Positions 1 to 11,159 of a stretch of DNA of 64,000 bases are shown here, piece after piece. The stretch spans positions 434,001-498,000 of the forward strand of contig FMBT01000293.1 in assembly GCA_900095095.1 (NCBI GenBank), in the 5' to 3' direction. This DNA comes from Fragilariopsis cylindrus CCMP1102 (Eukaryota > Bacillariophyta > Bacillariophyceae > Bacillariales > Bacillariaceae). Each line of letters starts with the position of its first letter. The first letter of the stretch is position 1. A program made the position numbers and the translations under genes. The notes under the pieces are model-generated. The model was not told the DNA's origin. It searched no databases and saw only the letters and a program-made list of their open reading frames with translations.

Positions 1-404
1 TCTCCACTTCCGAAGACCAAATGTACCACACGGTCCATCGTTCCAAGTTGTGTAACTTGTTCAAGTCGTAATCCTCGTATATGTTTCCGCAACTTGGCAC
101 AGAATTGTGACGGCATACCAGGATTAGAAGATTGCGCAGAAGTATGGAAACGCACACCAGATTCAAGAAGGAGTAGTAAATTTGACGAGTCCTTATCGAC
201 GTAGTCCTTGTCATTGCTATTATTTGCTTTATTTGCTCCAGAAGTTTTGTCATTCGTAGACGATCGCTTGTCGAGTTTGAAAATATAGGTATCGCTATTG
301 GGTCCATCGTAAATGTTGATGACGCGTCGTCCTAATGCGACACGATTCCAATGAGCGACCATCGCGGCGACATCAAGGCCATCGAATCGTACTTTGGATT
401 TCAT
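1..404 (-). CDS. NEMF: NEMF/Rqc2 (Tae2) homolog, N-terminal fragment
   Basis: Reading leftwards from the ATG at 404-402, one open frame runs off the left edge (134 codons, no intron). It shows the NFACT-N pattern of NEMF, Rqc2 and bacterial RqcH/FbpA: a start like MKSKVRFDGLDVAAMVAHWN, then GRRVINIYDG, then LLLESGVRFHT and FCAKLRKHIRGLRL. Known family role: it binds the 60S subunit carrying a stalled nascent chain, recruits Listerin and adds CAT-tails. A 25-residue Asn/Lys/Asp insertion (residues about 49-73) sits before LLLESG, a low-complexity insertion typical of this genome. The start fits the family, because the conserved block begins at residue 1. A TTTC microsatellite lies directly upstream. 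The rest of the gene is outside the window. Confidence 0.85.
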   Translation of the reverse strand, partial: MKSKVRFDGLDVAAMVAHWNRVALGRRVINIYDGPNSDTYIFKLDKRSSTNDKTSGANKANNSNDKDYVDKDSSNLLLLLESGVRFHTSAQSSNPGMPSQFCAKLRKHIRGLRLEQVTQLGTMDRVVHLVFGSG

Positions 405-1055
405 TTCTTTCTTTCTTTCTTTGTTATTGAATGTATTCAGCAAGGCAAGGTATTCAGCAGTGTCGCTTCGATCGTTGTGGTGGTATAAAAAAATTATGAG
501 TGGATGTTGCTCAAAATAATGGTTCATGGTTCATGTTTCAATGTGTGCGTCAATATATATGGTAATGCTGTCAGCCGATGACGACATGTACTGAAATAGT
601 TCTAATTGACTCACTCCCGCACCTCTACTTTCATACTGCCTCTCTGTCAATACCACCATTCTATATATGCAAACATTTACATCCAATTTTGAATTGTGTT
701 CAGTGATTTTCGTTAGAAGAAGTTGGAATTGAATCAACTACATTTAATATCATTAGTTATTCCATTTTCAATTATCTTCGTAGCAGAAAAAGCAATTTGC
801 AAGAAAAAATAATGATTTTGCTAGTATAAGAGTTCCCACCCTATAGGAGAGCTCGTGCAGAGTTATAAGTTATACAGCTATTTGTTACTAGGCATCATTG
901 CAGTGAGCAATGTTGCTACTTTTACTTGCGAAGATAAATAAGCTGACAATTCGTTATCATTGTGCGCAAGTTGTTATAGAAGCATAATGGCAATCGCTAT
1001 CTATAGTAATTCTATATGATATATTGATACGATAATCAATTTCGATTATCATCAT
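405..1055. other. Intergenic spacer, Rqc2 homolog to cyclin
   Basis: About 650 bp, AT-rich. It begins with a short TTTC repeat (405-422) next to the Rqc2 start. No open frame with protein-like composition and no structured RNA is visible. It should hold the promoter of the leftward Rqc2 gene and the 3' end of the leftward cyclin gene. Confidence 0.5.
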
Positions 1056-2222
1056 TCAGCGACTGGTCTTGTTCCTACTACTTCTTGGCTTTCTCACAAC
1101 TGATCTTGGACTTTTATGGGATGATTTAGGAAGAGAGCTACTTTCTTTACCGTAATCGTCGTCACTATCGTCATCATTACTATCACTATCGTCATCGTCA
1201 CTATCTTCGTCGTCGTCACTATCGTTGTCTACATCATCAGATAAATCATCACTATCATCATCATCATCATCATCATCCTCATCATCTTCATCTAGATCTT
1301 CGTCATCAGACAAATCAACGTCTTCTTCGTCACTATCTTCATCAAATAATTTATCATATTTTTTGGTTCCGTCTTCATCCAACAAACTAAACAGGATATT
1401 ACTTAAACTAGCTTGTGTATTTTCAACCGCCTCGATATCTATACTTGTGTACATGATGATAGTTCTAATAAAACGTTCCTGTACGCGTTCTGGTAAAAGG
1501 CTCGTATCCATTCCCTCAATGAATTTATTAACGCAGCCATCCCTACCACTGATGGTTTTATCTTGACAAAGGAATGATTGGCAATTGCTATTTCTGTCTG
1601 ATACCGTGCGTAGTCGAATATTGCTTCTTCTACCGATGATGGAATATTATTTGGTAGGAATGTTAAGAAATGCAAAACAAAAGCTAGGGGTGTTGGACCA
1701 CTCACTCTCCAATCAATTCCCTCCAAAATTAATTGTTCCATATTAGCAAATTCCATTTCAGTGTAACATCCTCGACTAAGATCGGCTAATAATGATGTTT
1801 CCATCTCTAATGGTTCGTGTAATTTGATTGCAATATATAAGCATGTCATCGCAACCAACTGGTATTCCTTCCGATCACCTAATGCCTTCTTTCCTTTATT
1901 GGAACATAAATATCGGTCTAGATAGGACATACCAATACCAACAGTCTCACGTCGAAATTTACAAAAATCAACAACCTGATAACACCATTCTGCCATCTTC
2001 ACACGACAATCCTCATCGACAGGCTTGGCTGCCTTTTTTCGAATGTCCTCATTGGCTGCTAAATAATCAAAGCAAGTATATTCATTTTCTTCCTGTATAA
2101 GCATTATTGATATTCTATCTGGGACATCTTCTTGTATATGCTTCGGAAGAATGGCATATTCTGTAGTCGAATAAAATAAATACATACATACATACATACA
2201 TACTGTGAGACTTACTTCTCAT
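1056..2222 (-). CDS. Diatom-type cyclin with long acidic C-terminal tail
   Basis: Exon 1 is only 7 nt (2222-2216, ATGAGAA), followed by a 55-bp GTAAGT...CTACAG intron (2215-2161). Splicing gives MRKYAILPKHIQEDVPDR, a clean N-terminus. The cyclin box follows (roughly residues 45-150) with KMAEWCYQVVDFCKFRRETV and MSYLDRYL, the pattern of diatom-specific cyclins (dsCYC), then the C-terminal cyclin fold ending near IKPSVVGMAA. Near 1533 the frame changes by one base; the next frame continues VNKFIEGMDTSLLPERVQ, a sensible cyclin helix, so one base seems to be missing. With it the protein is about 370 aa. The last 110 residues are almost pure Asp, Glu and Ser and end basic (RKPRSSRNKTSR). Inference: a cell-cycle or environment-responsive regulatory subunit of a CDK. 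The exact cyclin class is uncertain. Confidence 0.8.
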
Positions 2223-3020
2223 GCAAACAAACACAAACACAAAATACACACTGAATTTTCTTCTATCGATCAATCGATCCATTCGTGATGTGTCCTAATA
2301 AATTTAGTTTTTTCGTCTCGCTTCTTTTTAGATTTCGATTGACTCAACTCACCTAATGGGGTTATATCTAATTTTAGAGATTTCACCATGATAATGATGA
2401 TGATATTATTTTTCAGTACACTGTAGATATTTCTTGTGTCTATTTTATCGTTTTCAGATTCGACTGATTACTACAGCAATTTTATACTGGCGTCGGCAAT
2501 TTATCGTCTCCTTTGCTATGAAGCTAATAACGAATTATTAACTTGACATATCATGCAGTTCAAAGTGTGATACGGTAGTGTATCGAATCGAATTAAGTTA
2601 TGTGGTATTTTAAGTTAAAAAATAAAAAAAAATCATTCGTTGTTGGTCATCTGTGATAGTCATAATTTATTTTAGGGCCATTATGTTTTGAGGGCATATT
2701 TCAGAATTCTGATTTCAATGTCCTCGCGGACCAGTCTACTGGGACAGATAATCGACTCGACTCACTCGACTCAAGTGTTGGCCATGTAATAAGTCGACTC
2801 ACTCGACTCATGTTACCCTGCAGGCGACACACCATTTAACAAGCATTACGACGTGTCATTTTTGAATTTCACCGTGAAAGCTATTACCAAAGCCTATCTT
2901 TTACATACCTTCCTTTGTTGTCGTTGTCGTTGTGTCTACCGGTACAAAGCAACGAGATTAATACGAGCCTACTCACACATACATACTCATAGTGTATTAT
3001 AATAATCAAGAATAAGTAAA
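2223..3020. other. Divergent promoter region with two copies of a 17-bp motif
   Basis: About 800 bp between the cyclin (leftward) and the gene starting at 3021 (rightward). The motif TCGACTCACTCGACTCA occurs exactly at 2757-2773 and again at 2794-2810, 37 bp apart. No coding pattern is seen. Confidence 0.5.
2757..2810. promoter_or_regulatory. Paired 17-bp CGACTCA repeats (possible bZIP sites)
   Basis: Two perfect copies of TCGACTCACTCGACTCA start 37 bp apart, each holding CGACTCA twice, close to the GCN4/AP-1 core TGACTCA. The region lies in a divergent promoter, 535 bp from the cyclin ATG and 211 bp from the other start. The regulatory role is inference. Confidence 0.35.
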
Positions 3021-4069
3021 ATGAGCAAAAAATATTGCGAACCAAGTATCTGAACGCAACAAAAAGGTTGATGAAATGGCAAAACGTGCACAGGAAGACG
3101 ATGATGATGATGATGTTGATAGCAATAATGCCAAACCAAGTCCCATTGATATGATCAAGAAAAAGTTTACAGAAATCAATGTCGGTAATAGCAGTATCAA
3201 TAGTACCAAAGATCCAACAAAAAACGGTGACGACTACGGTGATGTCAAGTCCTCCTCCGCAACTCCAAAAACTGCCAAACCAAGTCCCATTGATATGATC
3301 AAGAAAAAGTTTACAGAAATCAATGTCAACAATAGCAACAAAATCCAAAAAAAACGATGAGGACGACGGCGATGTCAACTCCTCCTGCGCAACTCCAAAA
3401 ACGAACGAATGGGGGAAAGAAATCCTTCAGAAAATTACTTCTGTGAAGGAGTCGATTCAGACTAAAAATCAATTATTATCGTCGTCATTCCAAAAAAGCT
3501 CAACAAGTGGCGACGAAGAAGAGAGAGACCGACGTCCAGAATTTTTGAAAAAGTTTGCTGAACAATCATCAAAATCAGGAAGAGATATGCTACTATGGGG
3601 AACGGATTCGTCATCCCAAAAAAGCACAACAGTAACAAAAGAAGGAGGCGATGATGACCAAGACCGACCACGACAACGTCCAGAATTTTTGAAAAATTTG
3701 GAACAATCATCAAAATCAGGAAGAGATATGTTAATCAATTTTTCTAAGAAAATAAGCATTCAAAAACCGTTGATGGGAGAATCGGCGGCATCGATTGCCG
3801 AAAGGACAGCACAATCACAATATCGTACGGAGGAGGAAATAGTATTTCCGGCGACAATTGTAGCATTACCACCTCCTGAGACTGAGACTGTTACATTTAC
3901 ATCATCATCATTATCTGAAACGAAAAGAGAGGACGAATTTACCATCGGTGACGAAGACGAAGAAGAGAAGACTGAGACTGCTGCATCATCATCATTATCT
4001 GAAACGAAAGTAGAGGACGAATTTACCATCGGTGACGAAGATGAAGACGAAGAAGAGAATGGTATATAG
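3021..4069 (+). CDS. Unknown acidic protein built from internal repeats
   Basis: Not recognised. Three kinds of internal duplication are visible: KPSPIDMIKKKFTEIN (twice, at about 3135 and 3276), RPEFLKK..EQSSKSGRDML (twice, at about 3534 and 3680) and SLSETK.EDEFTIGDEDE (twice, at about 3910 and 3994). The tail is Glu/Asp-rich. The reading frame breaks in an A6 run (3027-3032) and an A8 run (3347-3354). Removing one A from each gives a continuous 348-aa protein starting MSKNIANQVSERNKKVDEM, and the second break falls inside a repeat whose other copy is in frame. Alternatively the gene starts at 3076. No signal peptide or membrane segment. It lies divergent from the cyclin. Probably a fast-evolving lineage-specific gene. 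Confidence 0.55.
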
Positions 4070-4626
4070 CTGAAAACGGGTCAGGTAGATTCCATAAAAT
4101 TTTGGTAACAACAACGAATGATAAAAGTAACTACAACGTTATACTTGAGGGAGAGAATTACGGTGAGGAAGACAGAAAAATGAAGCGAAAGGGTGGTATA
4201 GGGTGGACAACATGAAGAAATTTTGGTCGACTTTTCAATCGTTTCGGTGGACATAACTTCGAAGCAAAAGTTGACATGTCGGCCAAAATAGCAGTTGAAT
4301 AGTTATATTTATGCTTACTCCATCATGATATTATTAATGTATTGAATATAGAATGAACTTCACGAATAATAATGATATATAACAATCATCAATTATAATT
4401 ATAGTACATAGATATTGATTTGTTTGATCTCTATGATTTATTTATTTCTTCTTTCAATCTTAGCAGAAGGGCGCATTGCACAAGTACTACATCGTCTCGC
4501 ATTTCGTGTGGATGTCGCAACTTTCGACCCACAAGTAGGAGATATTAGAAACAAGAGATTTTTTATGAACTTTTCCTCAGTTTGAAATATCTACCCTGTT
4601 AATTCCGTTTCTCAGAAAGAATAGAA
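4070..4626. other. Spacer between convergent genes
   Basis: Roughly 560 bp, AT-rich, between the 3' ends of the repeat protein and epsin. Nothing coding is seen. Confidence 0.5.
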
Positions 4627-7035
4627 TCATCTAAACTGTTGCTGTCCTCCCATACCTCCCATCATTTGAGGGTTGAATGATTGCTGTTGTTGTTGTGGTT
4701 GTTGTTGACCACCCATTTGATTGTTCATTCCCATCTGATTCATATTCATTTGGTTCATGCCTCCTCCGGTAGCGTTCATGTTGTTCATTCCCATCTGATT
4801 CTGGTTCATACCCATCTGATTCATCTGGTTTCCATTCATCATACCTTGCTGCATTTGAGGATTTCCTCCCATCATATTCATATTATTGCCCTGCATTCCT
4901 TGATTCTGCTGCATCTGGTTCATCATATACTGCTGCTGTTGCATTTGCTGCTGCATTTGGGGAGTCATCGTCACTCCTCCTGATCCTCCAGAAGTTTGGG
5001 AATTCATGGACATGGCTCTCTGTTGTTGTTGTTGTTGCTGCTGCTGCTGTTGTTGTGGAGTAGGTCCAGGTGCAAACATAGAGCTGATAGCATCACTACC
5101 ACCTGCAGATACAACGCCTAGGTTTTTGGCACAGATTGTTAAACAAATTGCGATTCGTTAGATTATTATAGTGATTTAATCCATCAACTCCAGCGATAAA
5201 ACATGTTATTACTGGCTAAAAACGTACCTGGATTTGTTTGAGCTCCCTGTTGGATATTTTGTTGATATTGAGCGGCTGCTTGATTGACATCAACAGGTTG
5301 GTTCATAGTCATTTTCTTCGAAGGATTCTTAGAAAGACTGTCTAGATTGATCATACCCGAAAATGGATCGGACGATTTCGTAGTAGAAAAAGAAGAAGAA
5401 TCATCCTTCTTAGCATCGGAAAAATCACCAAAATCGTCATCGTTCGATGCGGGCATGATTGGCTGTTGAATTTGTTGCATACCTCCTCCTGCTGGTGCGC
5501 TTGAACCTACACTCATGTTTCCGAAGGAATTTCCCATTCCTGTCATACCTACGTTGGCGTTTGCCACGGGAGCTCCATTGTTGTTCATCATATTGTTGTT
5601 CATCATCATCATGTTATTATTTGCGCACCTCCACCGTTGTTTCCAAAGGCATCGAAAGAAGGCGTTTGCTGTTGCTGTACTACTGGTGCTGCTGCAAATG
5701 GGTCAGGTGCAGAAGATGCTTGGGCTATTCGCATTTGTCCAAAAGCGGCAAATTCACCAGATGCGTCTGCAGGAGCGGGAGCAGACGTCGTCTGGAAGGC
5801 ACCAAACTCGCTACTGTTTGTGGCTGCCGACGGAGCTGGAGCTGATGGAGGACCGCCAAAATCAAGCAGATCTACTTCTGGTTCTGCTGCAACAGGTGCT
5901 GCCTCTTCTTTTGCCTGTTTCTTTTCCTTCTTCTTTTTTTTCGATTTTTTCTTCTCTCCTGGCATGGCTGCAAAAGTAGGTGCAGAAGACGAGTCGCCAT
6001 TGGCATATCTTCCTGACATACCTTTATTATTTTCGTATATACCTCCTTCACCATATCCACTACCACTACCACCTCCTCCCACCACCGCCGCTATTATTAT
6101 TCCAAGAGTCCTGGTTACCGTATCCTCCTGCCACATTGCTACCACCGCCGCCGCCGCCACCACCACCACTGCTGCCTATTCCAGAAGAACCCTTGTTGAA
6201 ATTACCAAATTTTTCTCGTAATTTTTTAGCTTTTTGTCGTTCTTCTCTAATACGATCATCGTCACCAAGAATTTCCATAATCTGTTTCGATTTTTCCCGT
6301 ACACCTAAACCACGATCGATCGTACCTTCGTAGTAATTAAATTGTCCAAGTGATTTTAGAACATGTCCATGATTCCGAGCATCGTCGACACATCGTTCGG
6401 CTCCATTCTTAACAAGATGGTCCAACAAAGTCAATGATTTAAATACAATCTTCCATGCGGCGGGACGTTGATTTTCCATTCCGTCCCACATCAGAACAGC
6501 GATAACTTGATACTTTTCTATATCATACGTATCACGAGCAATCTCGTTCATTAAAGACCCAGAAGCGCCCCAATTTTTATGAGACAAAACTTCGTATACC
6601 CGAGCTTCGACATCGGTCTTTGGCTTAGCCTGGTTATAACTATTATCAGTAGAAAAATAAAGTAAAATCGACAGAGAGCATTTATTGCGCGAAAATTAAA
6701 TAATGAAGTTTCGTATTTTTGAAAATCCGAGAGAGTTTAAGAAAGAGAAGAAATAACAACAAATCGCAGAGTGGTGAGGACAATGATGAAAGGGAAAATT
6801 CGAAGATTGCCTTTCTTTTCCTTCCTTTTCTTTTTTCTTTTCGTGGAGAGAAAACCACAAAAACACAGAAAAGATTTCGATTTGAAGTCATTTTTATTAC
6901 TGATACAGATACTGCGTGTAAAGCGAGCCGATGACCATTTTGAGAAAACGAACAAAAAGCTATAGATCAGCCGACTTACACATCCTCGGCTAAGTTCTGG
7001 ATCTTATCAATACTCAGATCCTTTAGATAGTTCAT
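4627..7035 (-). CDS. Epsin-like ENTH-domain endocytic adaptor
   Basis: Exon 1 (7035-6982) encodes MNYLKDLSIDKIQNLAED; a 352-bp intron (6981-6630, GTGTAAG...CAG) follows; exon 2 continues AKPKTDVEARVYEVLS and WGASGSLMNEIA, an unmistakable ENTH domain (residues about 1-150). Next come a Gly run, a Lys-rich stretch, DLLDFGGP and repeated FGAF/FGNN motifs, then a DDDFGDFSDA acidic patch resembling clathrin/AP2-binding linear motifs. A third exon (5117-4627, intron 5227-5118) is Gln/Met/Asn-rich. Known role: ENTH binds phosphoinositides and bends membrane in clathrin-coated vesicle formation at the plasma membrane, Golgi or endosome. Two one-base breaks occur: an extra base near 6079 and a missing base near 5621. 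Both sides are conserved in composition and order, so the gene is treated as one. Confidence 0.85.
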
Positions 7036-7462
7036 CCTTTTTCAATTATCAATTAATAAATCTATAGTTAAATGTAGTCCTAAGTTGTGAGGTTGAATTG
7101 AAACAAAGAGAAGAATGCTATTGAAACGATGCTATATTTCTCTTCGTCGTATAAAGCATAATGATATTGTGAATTGGCATTATGTGCGTTCTTGTACTGA
7201 ACTGCCTGATGACCATGCTTTGAGAATCACGGTGCGCGCAAAAGTTCCATGCGCGCTAAAGCTCAGAAAAAAAATTACATCAGCGCAATCATGAATTTTT
7301 TAATTGTATAATTTTTTCGAACATCATTAACCTATTACCATGGGATAAATACTAGCGTTCTTCACTTCTACTAGTACTAATAATACACAACAAATAAGAT
7401 AGGGGATAGCTGTAGATAGCGCTACTAGTGGGGAGTAATTGTAATTCCAGTGAAATCTGACT
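7036..7462. other. Divergent promoter, epsin / RRM zinc-knuckle gene
   Basis: 427 bp between two start codons that face away from each other. AT-rich; no coding pattern. Both promoters should lie here. Confidence 0.5.
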
Positions 7463-9278
7463 ATGACGAAGAAACAGCGAGATGACAGCGATGACAGTGA
7501 TGGCGCTTTAAACGATCATCATCATCATCGTCGTCGAGTGATTCTGATGAGTCGTCTCTGTTTCCTGGTCCTGATAAGAAGCGACCAAAATTGAACAAGA
7601 ACGACGTCAACGGTGACGATAAAATAGAAGATGTTGAATCCGATAATGATAATGAGGATGGTCATGTTACTACAACTGAATCTGCCACAAAAAAGAAAAA
7701 AACGGTTGATCCAGTACTATTTGAACAGGCCAAAAGCCGTTTAAGCAAGTTTGCTGCTCGGCTTTTTGATCCCAATCGAATCAGGGTACGTACGAGGATT
7801 TTATTCTAATCGATGTAGAAAGTCAATTAATGTGGCGTCGTCGTCGACGTCATATTGTTTTGGCTGTTATGTGTCACCAACGCGGATGATTGAAATAAAA
7901 AATAAATTTTCTCACTTTTTCTCTGTCGTTTTTATTATCATTGTTTCCTATTGTTTTAGGGCTTAGTTGAAGGACCGATAACGATTCCTCTGAACGATGA
8001 ATTTTTGAAAGCGTTTGGAAAGCGTGAAAAGAAAATGGATCAACAACTTGGACGTGATGAGGAATTTGATCAGGAGATAGTTGACGAGGACGACAATGAG
8101 ACCGATGTCGGAAAGGAAACAACAACACCTTCTAAATCAAAGAAACAAAATGCCACCAAAGTTAAGGTCAAGATTAACAATTTAGCCTATCGAACCTCAA
8201 AAGAAACATTGACTAATAATTGTTTACGGTTTGGGCCTGTGAAGGAGGTTCATATGATTCTCGAGGGACCTGCAGCATCTAATAGGAATTTTCACAACTC
8301 TGGACGCGCATATGTAATCTTCGAGTCAGAAGACGGAGCACAGTCTTGTCTCGAAGGCCTTAAAACATTAGATGGACGCCCACTTCGTGTGTCGAATGCT
8401 TTAGCTAGACCGAAGACACCAAAAGGTAAAGATGGACGTGCCACTAGTGCCTCGCTTTTGAATAATAGAATTTTTAAGGATATATCAACTACATGTTTCC
8501 GATGCAAAGAGGTTGGTCATATGGAGAGTAGCTGTACGAATGCCATCAACAGGAAACCATGCGCACTCTGTGGAATGACAGATCACGATATGAGAGCTTG
8601 TCCAAACCAAACAATCTGCTATAACTGCGGTACGCCTGGACATGTCAGTAGAGATTGTACAATGAGAAGGGGCTTACCCAGACGCATGGTTTGCGGGATA
8701 TGTTTTCAGCCCGGTCACCATAGACTTCAATGTCGGATGCGGTCTGCAAACGATTTACCGCAAACTGTTAGTTCACCCGCCATTTGTATGGCATGCGGGA
8801 AAAAGGGTCATTTCCTTTGCAAGGATCTTAAATGGTTCTATGGACTGCGGGGAATGTCGTGCTTCAATTGTGGTTCTCAGGCACATTCTGGTTATGATTG
8901 CGAACGACCCACCATATATCAGTGTATAAACAATCGTGATATTGCTTGTCAGGAAATTGAAAGGGCAGAAGCCGATTCCGTGTAAGTACAACGCATATTT
9001 TCTGATAAATTGCTCGCATAGCCGTTATCCTCTTCAGTCGGTTCCATCAGCTTGTGTGATTTTGACAATAGATCAATCATAATATCTCACGATATTCTAA
9101 CTTTTTTCTGTGTTGTTTAAATTTTAAATGCTTTAGTGCGGAAGAGTTTGAACGACAGCAGCGGGAGCAACGAGAAAGATCGAGGAGTCGGGGAAGGAGC
9201 AATCAAGGGGGTGGTGATGGTAAGAAAGGTCGATCCAAGTCCAGTGGTGGAAGTCGTAGAGATCGACGTGGGTATTAA
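7463..9278 (+). CDS. RRM plus CCHC zinc-knuckle RNA-binding protein (AIR/ZCCHC7-like)
   Basis: Three exons: 7463-7785, 7960-8981, 9137-9278, with GTACGT/TTTTAG and GTAAGT/TTTAG introns. A Ser/Asp N-terminus (MTKKQRDDSDDSD) is followed by LFDPNRIRGLVEGP. An RRM covers about residues 160-240 (KVKINNLAYRTSKETL; GRAYVIFESEDGA). Then come CCHC knuckles: CFRCKEVGHMESSC, CALCGMTDHDMRAC, CYNCGTPGHVSRDC, CGICFQPGHHRLQC, a probably variant fourth-to-last unit at CMACGKKGHFLC and CFNCGSQAHSGYDC. The C-terminus is RS/RG-rich. The order resembles TRAMP-complex AIR/ZCCHC7 proteins that feed RNA to the nuclear exosome; the added RRM is unlike yeast Air1/2. One base appears missing near 7503. With it the product is 495 aa. 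The precise partner complex is inferred. Confidence 0.75.
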
Positions 9279-9600
9279 TTCACCGCGGGAAGACGCCATA
9301 ACAATCTACGATGCAGTGTCAAATTAATGTTATACTGGCACTTGCTTGATTCGTTCTGCCTGATTTTTTTAAAATAATGTACTTTATTTTTACCAAACGA
9401 AGGAATTCAATAATCTCAATCTTTGCCAATTAATCTCATTGCGAGAAGGATTTTTTTTATAATATACTATTGTGGTCTTTACAAAATAGGTTTAATGTCG
9501 TGCACTGTAAAATATTTTATTGGTACTAACTACTAGATTAGCACTAATGCCATGCACATAATGATGGGAATCAAAGATGTATGGAGTCCCCCCCCCCCCC
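9279..9600. other. Spacer between convergent genes
   Basis: 322 bp between two 3' ends, ending in a run of 14 C (9588-9601). No coding pattern. Confidence 0.5.
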
Positions 9601-9601
9601 C
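9588..9601. repeat. C14 homopolymer abutting a stop codon
   Basis: Fourteen consecutive C on the + strand. The last C is also the first base of the WD40 gene's stop codon (TAG on the - strand), so the transcript reads TAG then thirteen more G. Confidence 0.9.
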
Positions 9602-11159
9602 TATTCCAGACAATCCAATGTTGTAAAACCTGTTGCATGACCAATCAATAGTCGAGAAGGCGCAACTGTGTTATCTCCTTCACAATAAGCGATTGAATAT
9701 ATCATTGGATTTCCATCGATAGTCGTACATAAATCATTCAACAATTGACACACAATACCATGATCAGGAGTAGTTTCGGCAGTAACGAAGTATATATCAC
9801 CATTTGATGATCCCAAGACAAGGGAAGATTTTCCCTGCTGTTCTCGAATATCGTTAATGTTTTCGGTTAACGATACGGTACTTAATCTAGTAGTAGGCGA
9901 TACTTCTGCCGTAACTGAAGTTCCTTTATTGATTCTCAATTTTGATTGCAATTGAAATCCATTCTCAGATAATACATGAAATACACATAATACTCCATCA
10001 TTTCCAATCGTAAAGATTGCATTAACTGCAGTAGACCATAATATAGCATTGACTCTTCCTTCGTGTGCTGATATGGTATGTATAGGTACCATTTTTTGTT
10101 CATCCATAAGATGATCATTCTTATTGTTATTGACAGAACTCCTCCCATGAGTATCGGCTATGTTACTACTTATTGTTGATGTTGTTGTCGTTGTTGTTGT
10201 AGTAGGATCAGAAACCATAAATGAATCCGTCCATCTACACCTCCAGAAACAAGGAGTTGTAATTGAGACGATTCCTCATCGTCGTTAATAACTGTAGTAG
10301 GAACAAGACAAAGGCACAACAAATCACTTGACAAGGTAGTTCCTAACGTAGGACTATTTTCGATACTACGTTTCGTGATATGACGAATGGATGATGACAT
10401 CGGTGCTGTGTTATTGTCAATTGCTGAACAATCCCAACTTTCAATACAATTACATCCAATTGAATGAAGCAAGCGATTATGTTGATCGAAGACAAGATCT
10501 TTGACCCATCCTGTATGAGGTCCTAATTTTTGTACAAATTCAAAACCATTGCTGCTGTCATAACTTTTACCAACTTTCTCCCGCCAAACAGATATCCAAC
10601 GATCTCCACTTCCACAAAAGAGTAATCTGTCTTCTTCTGTAGGTTTTGGTGTTTCAGATAGTGATGGTGATGGTGACGATGGTGATGGTGATGACACTGC
10701 AATTGAGTATATTGGATATTTAGTACTGTAGTTACTAGACATTATTTCCTCGTACAATAATGTCCCGTCGTCGTTATTCTTATTATGATCGAATACATTT
10801 CCTTCCTCCATTGAATTATTATTTCCAATTTTATCATTGTTATTGCTCTGTTCGTAATTATCATGATAATATATCCTCCCTTTCTTCGTTCCTACTACAA
10901 TTATTGAATTGTCAAAGGAATAATGTACTGACGTGACACCACCAAATAATACTGATGATGACAATGGTTGACGATATGATGCAACTGATATTATTGATTG
11001 TACAAGATAATATTCAGAGCTAATAATAATGAACGAGAATGAAAGAATAAAGACGATGAACGACTGCCATGGTGTTGTAATGAAAAAACGACGCTGGAAT
11101 GGAGTTTTTCCTCTTCTCCTCCTTATTTTCGTCTTCATTTTTCTTTCTTCGCTCAACAT
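9601..11159 (-). CDS. Membrane-anchored WD40-repeat protein
   Basis: Start at ATG 11159. A basic N-terminus (KTKIRRRRGK) precedes a hydrophobic segment FIVFILSFSFIIISS (about residues 35-50), a likely signal anchor. WD40-type repeats follow: VTSVHYSFDNSIIVVGTKKG, IYSIAVSS then LLFCGSGDRWISVWRE, HTGWVKDLVFDQHN, LLVSGGVDGRIHLW, ISAHEGRVNAILW and FTIGNDGVLCVFHV. Asn/Ser/Thr inserts separate them. One base seems missing in a T3 run near 10213; with it the repeat flows from GGVDGRIHLW into SDPTTTT and the product is 519 aa. Inference: a beta-propeller scaffold facing the ER lumen or cytosol. I cannot assign it to a known family. It is divergent from the Ser/Arg-rich gene. Confidence 0.7.

Noticed and set aside
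1225-1566. Ser-run frame on + opposite the acidic cyclin tail
   Set aside because: Poly-Ser is the complement of GAT/GAC codons; the - strand has the cyclin.
2884-3378. Hydrophobic frames on - opposite the repeat protein
   Set aside because: Antisense shadow of repeats; the duplicated protein motifs on + make sense only in the + frame.
5459-6333. Several 110-190 codon frames on + across the epsin gene
   Set aside because: Antisense shadows of Gly/Gln/Met/Asn codons; the ENTH domain on - is unambiguous.
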